From CBDFHV01 sp965247705 (GTDB lineage Bacteria > Pseudomonadota > Alphaproteobacteria > Rhodospirillales > CAMCUA01), in contig CBDFHV010000005.1 in the NCBI GenBank assembly GCA_965247705.1, positions 1-33,055 on the forward strand: a stretch of DNA of 33,055 bases. Reading direction: 5' to 3'. This document shows, in pieces, positions 7,607 to 15,890 of this stretch (position 1 is the first letter of the stretch; every line of letters begins with the position of its first letter). The notes below the pieces were generated by a model that was not told where the DNA came from, searched no databases, and saw only the letters and a list, made by a program, of their open reading frames with translations. The position numbers and the translations under genes were made by a program.

Positions 7607-8698
7607 ATGGCCGTCACCATGCCTACCGCCAATGCCACCCTTGCCCGCGCGGAGTCATTCTGCGAGGCGCACGGTCTTCACGTTCCCATCCTGCTTGCCC
7701 CCATGGCGGGGGCCTGCCCGCCGTCCCTCTCCATCGCCGTCGCCCGGGCCGGCGGGATGGGCGCCTGCGGGGCCCTGCTCATGGCGCCGCAGGCCATCGG
7801 GGACTGGGCCGCAGACGTGCGGGCCGGCGGCACCGGCGCCTTCCAGATCAATCTGTGGATCCCCGAACCAGCGCCCCGGTGGGATGGGCAGGCGGAGGCG
7901 GCGGTGCGTGCCTTTGTGGGGGCCTGGGGTCCGCCGGTGCCGGAAGCGGCCGGCGACGTCAGCCCGCCCGATTTCGAGGCCCAGTGCGAGGCCATGCTGG
8001 CGGCGGAACCGGCCGTCGTCTCCTCGATCATGGGGCTCTATCCGCCGGCTTTCGTGGCCCGCGTGAAGGCCCGGGGCATCAAATGGTTCGCCACCGTCAC
8101 CACCGTCGCCGAGGCCCGGGCCGCGGCGGCGGCGGGCGCCGATGTCATCGTCGCCCAGGGGATGGAGGCGGGCGGCCACCGGGGCGCCTTCGAAGGGGCG
8201 CAAGCCGAAGCGCGCCTGGTCGGCCTCTTTTCCCTGCTGCCGGCGGTGGTCGACGCGGTAGAGGTGCCGGTGGTGGCGGTCGGCGGTATCGCCGATGGCC
8301 GAGGTGTCGCGGCGGCCCTGGTCCTCGGCGCCTCGGCGGTGCAGGTGGGGACCGGCTTTCTGCGCTGCCCGGAAGCGAACCTGTCCCCGGCCTGGGCGGA
8401 CGCCTTGGGCCGCAGCCAACCGGAAGACACCATGCTCACCCGGGCTTTCTCCGGGCGGGCGGGCCGCAGCATCGCCACCGCCTACGCCCGCGCGGCGATG
8501 GACGCGGGCGCGCCTCCGCCGGCCCCCTATCCGGTCCAGCGGGGCCTGACCGGGCCCATGCGTAACGCCGCCGCCGAGACCGACGACGTCGAGCGCATGC
8601 AAGCCTGGGCCGGCCAATCCGCCCGCCTGGCCCCCGCGCGCCCGGCGGACGAGGTGGTGCAAGCCCTGTGGGCGGGGGCGCGGGCGCTGCTGAATTAG
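7607..8698 (+). CDS. Nitronate monooxygenase family (FMN-dependent)
   Basis: About 363 residues, TIM-barrel type. Signature blocks: GLHVPILLAPMAGACPPSLSIAVARAGGMG near the N-terminus, ADVIVAQGMEAGGHRGAF with the conserved EAGGH motif (the His is the usual catalytic base), PVVAVGGIADGRGVAAALVLGASAVQVGTGFL for FMN phosphate binding, and SGRAGRSIATAY. Known members oxidise alkyl nitronates or propionate-3-nitronate with O2 and protect against these toxins. Two starts are possible: ATG 7607 (MAVTMPTAN) or ATG 7619; neither has a strong ribosome site. The frame is also open upstream, but that part is low-complexity and overlaps the PEP-CTERM gene's 3' end. A long hairpin at 8732 follows. No operon partner is evident. 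Confidence 0.85.
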   Translation: MAVTMPTANATLARAESFCEAHGLHVPILLAPMAGACPPSLSIAVARAGGMGACGALLMAPQAIGDWAADVRAGGTGAFQINLWIPEPAPRWDGQAEAAVRAFVGAWGPPVPEAAGDVSPPDFEAQCEAMLAAEPAVVSSIMGLYPPAFVARVKARGIKWFATVTTVAEARAAAAAGADVIVAQGMEAGGHRGAFEGAQAEARLVGLFSLLPAVVDAVEVPVVAVGGIADGRGVAAALVLGASAVQVGTGFLRCPEANLSPAWADALGRSQPEDTMLTRAFSGRAGRSIATAYARAAMDAGAPPPAPYPVQRGLTGPMRNAAAETDDVERMQAWAGQSARLAPARPADEVVQALWAGARALLN

Positions 8699-8731
8699 CG
8701 CGTTTCTCGTTCGCACGGAGTCGGAAACCGG

Positions 8732-8794
8732 CCCGCTCCCCTGCCCGGCCACCCGCGGGATCGTATGCTATGGGTGGCCGGGTGAGGGAGCGGG
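8732..8794. terminator. Long imperfect inverted repeat after the nitronate monooxygenase gene
   Basis: CCCGCTCCCCTGCCCGGCCA at 8732 onward pairs with the complement of GGCCGGGTGAGGGAGCGGG ending at 8794: 21 of 23 bp match, with a 17-base loop. It may end transcription of the preceding gene, but there is no T tract, so it could equally be a dispersed palindromic repeat. Confidence 0.45.
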
Positions 8795-8843
8795 CAATCG
8801 CATATGAAGCTTTCGGTTCAATTTGTTGCGAGGCGCTGTCTTC

Positions 8844-8938
8844 GTGTCGTCCCCGGACTTGTTCCGGGGATCCATGGTTCATGGCGGACGTCGCGTCTGA
8901 GGCACCATGGGTCACCGGAACAAGTCCGGTGACGACAC
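8844..8938. repeat. Intergenic palindromic repeat pair (GGACTTGTTCC type)
   Basis: Two 34-base arms (8844-8877 and 8905-8938) are inverted copies of each other, matching at about 30 positions, separated by 27 bases. Each arm contains its own short palindrome, CCCCGGACTTGTTCCGGGG on the left and ACCGGAACAAGTCCGGT on the right, next to CCATGG. Such units resemble the REP/BIME-like repeats common in alphaproteobacterial genomes. No gene lies in 8700-9046. Confidence 0.6.
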
Positions 8939-9046
8939 TTCGGGGGAAGCGACGTCGTTCGTTCAAACCATAATCCGAAGACGGGCTCCAAATGCGATTG
9001 CCCTGGGGTGGGGAAGCGGGCCGGTGCCGTCGAAACTTGAAATGCT

Positions 9047-10612
9047 CTAGCGGATCGGCATGGGGAAATAGGGCAGCGAGATTTCGTTTCCCGTTTCCTG
9101 TACGGCACCGATGTGTGGCTTGCCGCCACGTGGCCAATTCGACCATGGCGGCTGTCCGGGCGGAAGATCCTTGTCGGCCTCGAGGGTGAAGACCAATCCC
9201 TTGTTGCGCAAAACGCTCATGGACGAGGGTGTGAAGTCCCCCTTCTCCGGATCGGAGAACCCAAGGGGTTCGGCCACCACGCCTTGCAATTCCTGATTGG
9301 CGTCGCACAGCACCTTGCTGAACGGTCGATTGGTCGCATCCCCGTCGAACACGACCGTGTTGTCCCATGGGATCGGCTGCTCGTCCTTATCGACCGGGAA
9401 CTTGTGGAGAAACTCCCTGTCTCCCTTGCACAGGCAATCCTCGGTTGTTCGGGGGGTGCAAAACTGAACCGCGTTGGCGCGATGGACGAAGTGCCGGGAA
9501 CGCGCCTTCTTGATGAGAAATGTGCGGGCGTAGATGCTGTTGTGAAAGATATGTATGGGGCGATCGGGAAGCGGGCCCTTGCGGCGCAGTTTGTAGATCT
9601 TGCCACCGCGATTGTCCTGATAATCCGCCCCGCCCCGGTCGTCGAACCAGATTCGATTGCCATAGATATATAAGTAACCACCATAGAAATCATGTATCGA
9701 AAAAGTGGCATGGGTATTATTGATCCGGTTGTCGTAGATATGCCAATTCAGTAACGTTTTCTCTGGCTCAACGACATTGTCTCGTATGTTTGAAAATTCA
9801 TGTTTGAAAATTCATTGTCGTATATTCGGGCATTCACATTATATCGGCCCAGTATGTTGGCTTCTTTGTCATCGGTTGTCGTGAAACGAACCCCGTTGTA
9901 GGCGTGTCGTACAACGTTTGACGCGACCTCGACGTCGCCCTCGACGTCGACACCGAAATTCCACGAGGGCGCCGTTATAGTAAGCGTACAAGCCTTCGTG
10001 GCTTTGTTCCCAGTCGATGGCCGACCATAGGGTCCCGGTGGGATCCTGAACCCAGCGGCAGCCGCGAACCGTGAAGTCTCGGGCCTCAGGCCCGCGAACG
10101 AACACCAGGTAGGTTCCATCCTGCGCTCGTACGTCCTCTACGGCGATGGACGACGTACGCTCCGCATAGAGGAAGCTGGGCCAACAGCTTTCCACGTTGA
10201 GATTCCGAACGATAATGTGTCGGCAGCCCCGCATCTTGATGAACGCGTAGTCTTCTCGATGGGGCAGGTCCGGGTAGATGGAGCCGGCAGCGTTGGTGCC
10301 GCAAATTTGGCTCAACAAGCGGCCGTCCGGACCCGTGGTGCCCTCGATGACGATGGGTTTTTTCTCGCTGCCACGTTTTTGGAGCAGCTCCACGGCACGA
10401 TAGTACTTGCCCGGCAGCAATAAGATGGTCGTTCCTTCAGAGAGGTGTTCAATTGCCGCATCGAACGTAAATGTGTGGTGGACTTGACCTCCAATCGTCC
10501 GTTCATCGCCCCGTGGCGTCACGAGAAGCGTGCGTCGACCTGCTTTTTCATTGTTCACAATTGCAGAGCAATAACGATGGGGCGGCTTTTCCAGTTCTGC
10601 ACACGTTACCAT
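9047..10612 (-). pseudogene. Right-handed parallel beta-helix protein, two frame breaks
   Basis: Read on the minus strand from ATG 10612, preceded by an AGGGAGGA ribosome site. Three frames must be joined to give about 516 residues. Part 1 (to about 9960): FDAAIEHLSEGTTILLLPGKYYRAVEL, KPIVIEGT, HIIVRNLNVES, FTVRGCRWVQD. Part 2: GVDVEGDVEVASNVVRHAYNG, NVNARIYDNEFSN. Part 3: IRDNVVEPEKTLLNWHIYDN, YGGYLYIYGNRIWF, RPIHIFHNSIYARTF, VLCDANQELQGVVAEPLGF. The repeated V-x-N/I-x-x-N strand-turn pattern and the PGKYY start are typical of pectin/alginate-lyase-like beta-helix proteins. No signal peptide is seen. Break 1 is one extra base near 9958; break 2 is an exact 14-bp tandem duplication at 9787-9814. 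Substrate unknown. The small membrane protein gene at 10652 lies directly upstream on the same strand. Confidence 0.7.
9787..9814 (+). repeat. 14-bp exact tandem duplication breaking the beta-helix gene
   Basis: TGTTTGAAAATTCA is present twice in tandem (9787-9800, 9801-9814). With one copy the minus strand reads DNEFSN-IRDNVVEPEKT in a single frame; with two copies the frame ends 18 codons later. Confidence 0.85.
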
Positions 10613-10651
10613 GTAATCCTCCCTGGTGGCCCGACGTGGACCGACGGAACA

Positions 10652-10828
10652 CTAGGCGCCTGGGGACGGTTTGTCCGGCAGAGCGAGCAGCAACAGCAGT
10701 GCCGGCGGAAATAGCGCCGCCGCCAGTCCCCACACGAATACGGGCCGGTGCTTCCGACGTGCCACGCGCCGGCCAAGCAGCGCGAAGGCGAGGGCGGCGA
10801 AAACGGAAATGGCCAGCCAGGCGATCAT
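10652..10828 (-). CDS. Small two-helix membrane protein
   Basis: 58 residues from ATG 10828: MIAWLAISVFAALAFALLGRR, a short basic loop RVARRKHRP, then VFVWGLAAALFPPALLLLLALP and a short charged tail. Two hydrophobic segments separated by an Arg/Lys-rich turn predict an inner-membrane hairpin with the loop in the cytoplasm. An upstream GTG at 10858 could extend it by ten residues. It ends 39 bp before the beta-helix gene on the same strand, so the two are probably co-transcribed. I do not recognise a named family. Coding is supported by the regular hydrophobic pattern; it is not supported by homology. Confidence 0.5.
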   Translation of the reverse strand: MIAWLAISVFAALAFALLGRRVARRKHRPVFVWGLAAALFPPALLLLLALPDKPSPGA

Positions 10829-10887
10829 GGACAAACCCCGTTGCCATCGTTTGTGCACGCACCGCCGGCGTGGCCGGGATGTGCAAG

Positions 10888-10945
10888 AATAATCACGAAG
10901 TTAGATAAATAATTAGTGATTATCAATAATAATTATATGATATAC
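10888..10945. promoter_or_regulatory. AT-rich putative promoter/operator before DUF2975-HTH genes
   Basis: A 58-bp AT-rich island in GC-rich surroundings. AATAATCAC (10889-10897) and GTGATTATC (10917-10925) form an inverted repeat with 19-base spacing, and the second half runs into AATAATAATTAT. This is a plausible operator for the small HTH regulator encoded downstream or for a Fur-like regulator (GATAAT-like hexamers). It sits between divergent genes at 10828 (minus) and 11065 (plus). Confidence 0.4.
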
Positions 10946-11064
10946 GGTGCGGAGAGTCGGGACGCCCGATAACAGGATTCACCAAGGCAGCCAGGTCGAG
11001 ATATGTCTCGAATCGCCGATCATACCCAGCGCCGAGAGTTATTATCGAACGGATCGGTGGGCGG

Positions 11065-11547
11065 ATGCGGGCGGTCACGATCGCATTGATGCTTGCGACG
11101 CCGGGCGCATTCGCGGCCGTCGTCTTCCTGGACGGGTTCGCCGCCCTGCTGCCGGTGCCGCGGGACGTCGTCCTGGACCTGTCGGCTCAGTCGGCGGGCG
11201 GCTTTGCCGTTATCGCCGGGCTGGCGGCGGTGAAGCCCGCCGTCTTCCTGGTGGCGCTTTGGCTTCTGCAAGACCTGTTCGGCCTTTATCGGCGTGGCGC
11301 GGTGTTCGAGGCGCGGAACGTGCGGCGGCTTGGGCACCTGGGCTGGGCGTTGATCGGCATCGACCTGGCGGACATGGCCCAGCGCCTGATCGCCGGGCCG
11401 CTGCTTACGCATCTGGGCGCGACCGAGCCCTTCTTCAGCCTCGGACTCGGCCTCGGCCTGTCGATCGTCGGGCTGTTCGTCATCGTCATCGCCCGGGTCA
11501 TGGACCTGGGACGGGAACTGAAGGAATTCGAGTCGCTGGCGATCTGA
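11065..11547 (+). CDS. DUF2975 family membrane protein
   Basis: 160 residues with four predicted membrane segments: ALMLATPGAFAAVVFLDGFAALL, VKPAVFLVALWLLQDLFGLY, RRLGHLGWALIGIDLADMAQRL and FSLGLGLGLSIVGLFVIVIA. The LFGLYRRGAVFEARNVRRL block between the second and third segments and the FVIVIARVMDLGRELKEFESLAI end are hallmarks of DUF2975. The cytoplasmic tail after the last helix is short. The gene is followed after 23 bp by a small Cro/C1-type regulator, the standard two-gene arrangement of this family, in which the membrane protein is thought to be linked to the regulator. What is sensed is unknown. Start chosen at ATG 11065. Confidence 0.8.
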   Translation: MRAVTIALMLATPGAFAAVVFLDGFAALLPVPRDVVLDLSAQSAGGFAVIAGLAAVKPAVFLVALWLLQDLFGLYRRGAVFEARNVRRLGHLGWALIGIDLADMAQRLIAGPLLTHLGATEPFFSLGLGLGLSIVGLFVIVIARVMDLGRELKEFESLAI

Positions 11548-11570
11548 AACCAACGGACGGGCGAGGCGCC

Positions 11571-11780
11571 ATGGCTATCATCGTGAACCTGGACGTCGTC
11601 CTGGCGCAACGGAAGATGAAACTGACGGCGCTCGCCGAGGCCGTCGGCATCACGATCCAGAATCTGTCGATCCTCAAGACTGGGCGGGCGAAAGCGATCC
11701 GGTTTTCTACCCTGGACGCCATCTGCACCCACCTCGATTGCCAGCCGGGCGACATCCTCGCGTATCAGGGGGAGGAATAG
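11571..11780 (+). CDS. Small Cro/C1-type helix-turn-helix regulator
   Basis: 69 residues from ATG 11571: MAIIVNLDVVLAQRKMKLTALAEAVGI then TIQNLSILKTGRAKAIRFSTLDAICTHLDCQPGDILAY. The five-helix Xre fold is evident: the turn of the DNA-binding motif is AEAVGITIQNLSILKTGR, and FSTLDAICTHLDCQPGDIL is the typical last helix pair. This belongs to the very small regulators (YozG type) paired with DUF2975 membrane proteins. It ends at a stem-loop terminator beginning directly at 11781. It probably binds near its own operon; the AT-rich inverted repeat at 10888-10945 is a candidate site, which is inference. Confidence 0.85.
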   Translation: MAIIVNLDVVLAQRKMKLTALAEAVGITIQNLSILKTGRAKAIRFSTLDAICTHLDCQPGDILAYQGEE

Positions 11781-11810
11781 GCGGGGGCGAACTGGTTCGC
11801 TCCCGCTTTA
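11781..11810 (+). terminator. Rho-independent terminator after the DUF2975-HTH operon
   Basis: GCGGGGGCGAAC and GTTCGCTCCCGC pair over 12 bp with one mismatch and a two-base loop, followed by TTTA. It starts at the base after the regulator's stop codon. Confidence 0.75.
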
Positions 11811-11949
11811 ATACGATCCCCAAACAGGCTACATGAGACCACGGATCGAAGCGTCGCCCCTGGCGGGACCGGGGGGTGGCTTTGCTGCTCGCGGATGGAA
11901 TCGCCTATGCGGTCCTGGGACTTGATCAAGACGCGTGAGGACAGGTGAG

Positions 11950-12327
11950 ATGAAGAACTACGAGCCGAGCTTGACCGATCGGCTGGGCGCGGCAATGAAG
12001 GCAAAGCGGGCCCGGCTTGAAAAGGCGCGCGTGAACGCGCCCGCCAACGACCCAGGATTCGCCGAACGCCAGGCTGCTCGGCGTGCGGTTGCCATTGCGC
12101 GGGAGGCTCGCGCTTCCGAACGCAAGGCGACCAAGTTGGCCGAACAAGCCCGCAAGGCCGAGGAGCGGGCGGCCGCGGAGACCGCGCGCGCGATAGCCGA
12201 AGCCGCCGAACGGGAAGCCCGCGAGGTCGAAGCCGCCGAAGAGGCCGCTCGCGCAATCGTCCTTGAAGCGGAGCGCAAGGCGGCGCGAGACGCACGGTAT
12301 GCCGCGCGCAAGGCGCGGAAACGATAA
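11950..12327 (+). CDS. DUF6481 family alanine/arginine/glutamate-rich coiled-coil protein
   Basis: 125 residues from ATG 11950, with AGGACAGGTGAG upstream. The N-terminal MKNYEPSLTDRLGAAMKAKRARLEKAR with following NAPANDPGFAERQAARRAVAIAREAR is the DUF6481 signature. The rest is a long charged helix, almost entirely A, E, R and K, ending ARDARYAARKARKR; it predicts a single coiled coil with a strongly basic C-terminus that could bind nucleic acid or acidic partners (inference). Function is unknown. The gene is monocistronic, between the terminator at 11781 and the hairpin at 12329. Confidence 0.75.
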   Translation: MKNYEPSLTDRLGAAMKAKRARLEKARVNAPANDPGFAERQAARRAVAIAREARASERKATKLAEQARKAEERAAAETARAIAEAAEREAREVEAAEEAARAIVLEAERKAARDARYAARKARKR

Positions 12328-12328
12328 G

Positions 12329-12355
12329 GGCACCGGGATTTATATCCCCGGCGCC
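12329..12355. terminator. Hairpin between convergent DUF6481 and TPR genes
   Basis: GGCACCGGG (12329-12337) faces CCCCGGCGCC (12346-12355) across an AT-rich 8-base loop. It begins one base after the DUF6481 stop codon, so it probably ends that transcript; there is no clear T tract. Confidence 0.5.
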
Positions 12356-12441
12356 GTGGAGCGCTTGGCCAGACCCATCACCTTCCCCAATAGTCCGTAC
12401 GTACCGTTGACGACGGCCGCCGTGGCGCCGATGGCCGCGGG

Positions 12442-14114
12442 TCAGGCGGCGCTTTCCAGCCGGCAGAAGCATGATGCCTCGATCGGCACGTCGGCCCGGG
12501 CGACCGCGATATCCAGGTGTTGCTTGATGTGCGCCGCCTCGACGGTTTCGCCGTGCCGGGTCAGGCATTCGTGGAGGCCGTGCAGGCTCCACACATTTTG
12601 CGGATGCTGGCAGGCGCGGCGCAAGGTGTTGTCAAGGCCGAGATCGGCCCGGTAGATTACTTCCGCATCGCCGAGCCGGCCTTGCTCCATCAAGAGCGCT
12701 CCCAGGCGTGGCGGGCCGGCTGCATCCAACCCCAGGGTTCGTCGTAGGGCAGACTGTCGTCGAGCTCGACGGCGCGATCCAGATGCTCGAAGGCGACATC
12801 GTGGTTGCCTCTTCGGTACTCGATCTCGCCGGTCATCATGGCCTCGGCCACCGCCAGGATGTCGAGGCAGGTGTTGTTGAACAGCATCCGGCTTTCGGGA
12901 ACCCGGTCCCGGGCGGCCATGAAGGCGGCGCGTTCCCCCTCGGCAGCGTCGACGTTGCTCAGGGACGCATAGGCCACGGCCCGGGTGTAGCGCATCATGG
13001 CCGTGGTGACGCAGTAGAGGTCCTGGTCCTCGGGCAGGGGCTGTTCGAGGATCTCGTGCCACTTTCCAAAGCGGATCAGCACGTGCTGCTTGATCGGTAC
13101 GAAAGCCTCCAGCCAGTCGGCCATGGGTGGCGAGCCGGTGTTGAGAAGATCGGCGGGCAACGTCCGGACCATCTCTTCCGCCGCCTCCATGGCCGGTCCG
13201 TACTGGCCGAGGAACATCGCGCCATAGACCTTGAAATGGTAATTGTGGCAGCGATAGGCGGAGTAGAAGTTCATCGGCCCCGCCCGTTCCAGGAACTTGC
13301 GGTCGGCGACGATGGCGGCGGAATTGCGCGCCACGACATTTTGATAGTGGCCGCACAGAACATCGATATGGGTCGGCATGTGAACCAAGTGCCCGGCGTC
13401 GGGGACCAGGTCGACCAGCGTGTCCCCGGCCTTCAGCGCCCGCTCCGGGTGCGGCGACATCTCCATCAGATGGACGTACATGTGCAGCAGGCCCGGATGG
13501 CGATTGGCGCCACGGGCATCGTGCTCCCGGAAGGCGGTTTCCAGCGCGTCCTTGGCCTCGATGGTGTCGGCGCCCGCGGCCGGTTCGCCGGTGACCAGGT
13601 CCCAAAGCTGCCACGGGGTCCGGTTCATGAGGGCCTCGGCGAACAGCGCGCAAACGTCCAGATCGTCGCGATGGGCCGAGTAGACATCGCGCATCGCGTC
13701 GGCATAGGCGTCGTTCCAGGGGCCGAAGTCCTCTTCCGTCGGGCTCCGTGGGTAGCGCTTGGCCAGCGCTCCGATGAGCGCATGCTCGACATCCGTGCAA
13801 TCCGCCCCGGCATTGGCGGCGGCAGCCCGGTTGGCGGCGGCCGATGCCGCCAGGGCGCGCTCGAGCGAGTTGCGCTTGTCTTGGTCGTCGAAGGCTTCCC
13901 AAGGTTTGTTGTAGTTGGGCCCGATGGCGTAGGCGATGCCCCAGTGGGCCATCCCGCAGTTGGGATCGTGCTCCAGGGCACGCTCGAAACAGATGATCGC
14001 CTCCTCGTGGTTGAAGCCATGGCACCACGCCAGTCCGCGGTCGAACCAAAGCTGGGATTCCCGATTTCTCGTGGTGATTGGCCACCTGTAGGTCCCCAGA
14101 TCATAGTATGCCAT
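12442..14114 (-). pseudogene. Tetratricopeptide-repeat protein, one frame break near its C-terminus
   Basis: Minus strand from ATG 14114 (MAYYDLGTYRWPITT), chosen over an upstream TTG because family-like sequence starts here. Repeats are seen as QLWFDRGLAWCHGFNHEEAIICFERALEHDPNCGMAHWGIAYA, LHMYVHLMEMSPHPERALKAGDTLVDLVPDAGHLVHMPTHIDVLCGHY and later TPR pairs. Near 12710 the frame ends at TGA after QPARHAWERS, while the next frame continues as LGALLMEQGRLGDAEVIYRADLG and IKQHLDIAVARADVPIEASCFCR, stopping at 12442. One missing C in CGCCACGCCTGGGAG explains it; corrected length is about 557 residues. The HMPTHI motif and the C-terminal SCFCR are shared with large uncharacterised TPR proteins. Function unknown. 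The gene is divergent from the gene at 14275. Confidence 0.7.
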
Positions 14115-14274
14115 CTCGGCCTCCAACCGTTTCTTGCCACCCCGCAAAAGTATCACAGGCGGCGTGCCCCGCCGCCCGCCCGTTCCGTGGTTCAATTCAT
14201 GGATGCCGCGTAGGGTTTCTTGCTGCTATCGTCGCCATTCGTCGCTCCATTCAACATGTCCCAGGAATTGCCCC

Positions 14275-15138
14275 ATGAATCCGCCCGACCGAATGCGCGC
14301 GCTGCTTGCCGAGCCGGAATTTGTCGTGATGCCCGCCGTCTGGGATGGATTGACGTCCAAGCTAACGGCCGAGGCCGGGTTCAAGAGCGCTTTTCTTTCC
14401 GGCTCTTGCGTTGCGGCGGGCCGCCTGGGCGGCCCCGATCTCGACCTGTTGTCGTTCGCCGAGATGTTCGATTCCTTCAACCAAGTCCGTGGGGCAGCGC
14501 CTGATCTGCTAATTCTCGCCGACGGCGACCACGGCTATGGCAACGCGATGAATGTCCAACGCACCGTGCGCGCCTATGGCCGCGCCGGTGCCGCGGCGAT
14601 CCTGATCGAGGACAAGATCACGCCCCGGGCCCTTACCGCCGGCGGCAAGCCGACGTTGCCCCGGGAAGAGGCGCGGATGAAAATTCGCGCCGCGATCGAG
14701 GCGGCGAAGGAGTCCGGCATCATGATTCTGGCGCGCACCGATTGCCGTCCCACCATGGGGATCGACGAGGCGGTCGCCCGAATCGAGATGTACGTCGAGG
14801 AGGGGGCCGATATGCTTTTCCTCGATTCTCCGGTCGACGAAGCGGAAATTGGCCGCGCCGTTGCCGCCGCCGCGGGGCGGCCGTCCTTCGTCGTGCTTTC
14901 CCCGGGGGCGCCGCGCGCCACGCCCTCACAGGTTCGGGCAGCGGAACTCGGTTTCAAGATCGGGACCTATCCGACCGCCATGCTCTCCCCTGTGGTCGGC
15001 GCCATCGCGTCTGGCCTCGCCGCCCTGAACGCCGGTGAGGCCGAGCCGGCCAGCGCCATTGAACCCGCCGCGTTGCGAAGCGCGCTCGGCTACGCCGACT
15101 ACGAAGATCAGGCCAAGCGCTTCATTCCACCCGACTGA
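14275..15138 (+). CDS. Isocitrate lyase/PEP mutase family enzyme
   Basis: 287 residues from ATG 14275 (MNPPDRMRALLAEPEFVVMPAVWDGLTSKL), the common length for short ICL/PEP-mutase proteins. The barrel signature is complete: GFKSAFLSGSCVAAGRLGGPD, PDLLILADGDHGYGNAMNVQRTVRAY with the Mg-binding Asp residues and GYG, AAILIEDK, EARMKIRAAIEAAKESGIMILARTDCR, GADMLFLDSP. The lysine-cysteine loop of true isocitrate lyases (KKCGH) is absent; the corresponding loop is TPRALTAGGK. It may be a C-C bond lyase or decarboxylase acting on a 2-oxo or 2-hydroxy acid; the substrate is not predictable. The stop codon TGA is 15136-15138, and its last base is also the first base of MITE B. Confidence 0.85.
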   Translation: MNPPDRMRALLAEPEFVVMPAVWDGLTSKLTAEAGFKSAFLSGSCVAAGRLGGPDLDLLSFAEMFDSFNQVRGAAPDLLILADGDHGYGNAMNVQRTVRAYGRAGAAAILIEDKITPRALTAGGKPTLPREEARMKIRAAIEAAKESGIMILARTDCRPTMGIDEAVARIEMYVEEGADMLFLDSPVDEAEIGRAVAAAAGRPSFVVLSPGAPRATPSQVRAAELGFKIGTYPTAMLSPVVGAIASGLAALNAGEAEPASAIEPAALRSALGYADYEDQAKRFIPPD

Positions 15139-15400
15139 TACCAAGGGTCACTGATAATGACCCATGGAGATCGTCACCGCGTCCCGTCGGGTAGGAGACA
15201 AGCCGCTGGCGATGCGGGGCATCGTCGAGGCTTGTCGACGCCCTCCGACGGGGCGCGGTGACGACCGGAACGGCGGCTTCCCAGGGCGTTCGGACAGCGT
15301 CGCGTCCGCCTCGCGATGCACCGCATCGCCACGCCGAACGCTCCTTGCCGAAATCCCTGGGAAGCCGTCTCCATGGGTCATTATCAGTGACCCTTGGTAT
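15138..15400. mobile_element. MITE B: 263-bp element with 33-bp perfect terminal repeats
   Basis: ATACCAAGGGTCACTGATAA at 15138 onward is repeated in inverse at the other end, giving 33-bp perfect terminal repeats (15138-15170 and 15368-15400). Inside, two independent hairpins fill the element: 15171-15190 pairs with 15245-15264 (19 of 20), and 15274-15286 pairs with 15355-15367 (13 of 13). The whole can fold as a stem with two arms on either strand. No plausible protein is encoded. If the target duplication is TA, it is at 15139-15140 and 15398-15399. It is inserted at the stop codon of the preceding gene and ends 34 bp before the 3' end of the truncated SDR. Confidence 0.8.
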
Positions 15401-15434
15401 GAAACCCTCGAACAACCTCTTTCCCACCGACACA

Positions 15435-15890
15435 TCAAGCCGTCAGTTTGGCTTCCACGGAGAATCCAAGGATTTCAAGAACTTCCGCCTGGGTGCGGGA
15501 GGCCTGGGCGTTGAGCGGCTCGATGGGGAAACCGGTGCCGCCGATCCGGGTCCTCAGGGGCCGTGCGCCGGGTGGCAGCGCGATCAGGTCGGCGACGGCA
15601 CGGGCGACCTCGCCGGGATCCTTCCCCTCGGCGGAACGGAGAAAGGAACTCCGGGCGGCGGCGATCTTCTCGCCGAGAACGGGATAGGCTTCCATGCGGC
15701 TTTCGTCACGTGGCGCGAGGGCATTGCCGAAAAGGTCGGTGGGGTAGATGCCCGGTTCGACGATGACCGAGTCCACCGCCACTTCGGCGAGTTCATAGCG
15801 AAATGCCTCGGCCATGGCCTCGACGGCGAACTTGCTGGCGCAGTAGAGCCCCATGGCGGGGACGGCAACCCGCCCCAGGCCGCTGTTGAA
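15435..15890 (-). pseudogene. Short-chain dehydrogenase/reductase, N-terminal half missing
   Basis: Minus strand, stop at 15435. The preserved part reads SGLGRVAVPAMGLYCASKFAVEAMAEAFRYELAEVAVDSVIVEPGIYPTDLFG and continues to FSVEAKLTA. YCASK is the SDR catalytic Y-x-x-x-K, and VDSVIVEPGIYPT is the usual following strand. Everything before about SGLGR is absent: the NAD(P)-binding G-x-x-x-G-x-G segment, the NNAG motif and the catalytic Ser strand. Going further 5' the sequence is plus-strand hyuA instead. The break lies at about 15885-15893. Roughly 140 residues are missing, so the gene is dead. Confidence 0.75.

Noticed and set aside
10644..10656. CGGAACACTAG resembling the right end of MITE A
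   Set aside because: Only 11 bases match, with no partner end nearby; one such match by chance in 33 kb is plausible.
12345..12441. In-frame continuation after the TPR stop (AAIGATAAVVNGTYGLLGK)
   Set aside because: It has no start codon and follows a proper family C-terminus; probably chance.
12708..14213. Long plus-strand frame opposite the TPR gene
   Set aside because: Low-complexity G/V/R/H-rich shadow; the minus strand has real TPR motifs.
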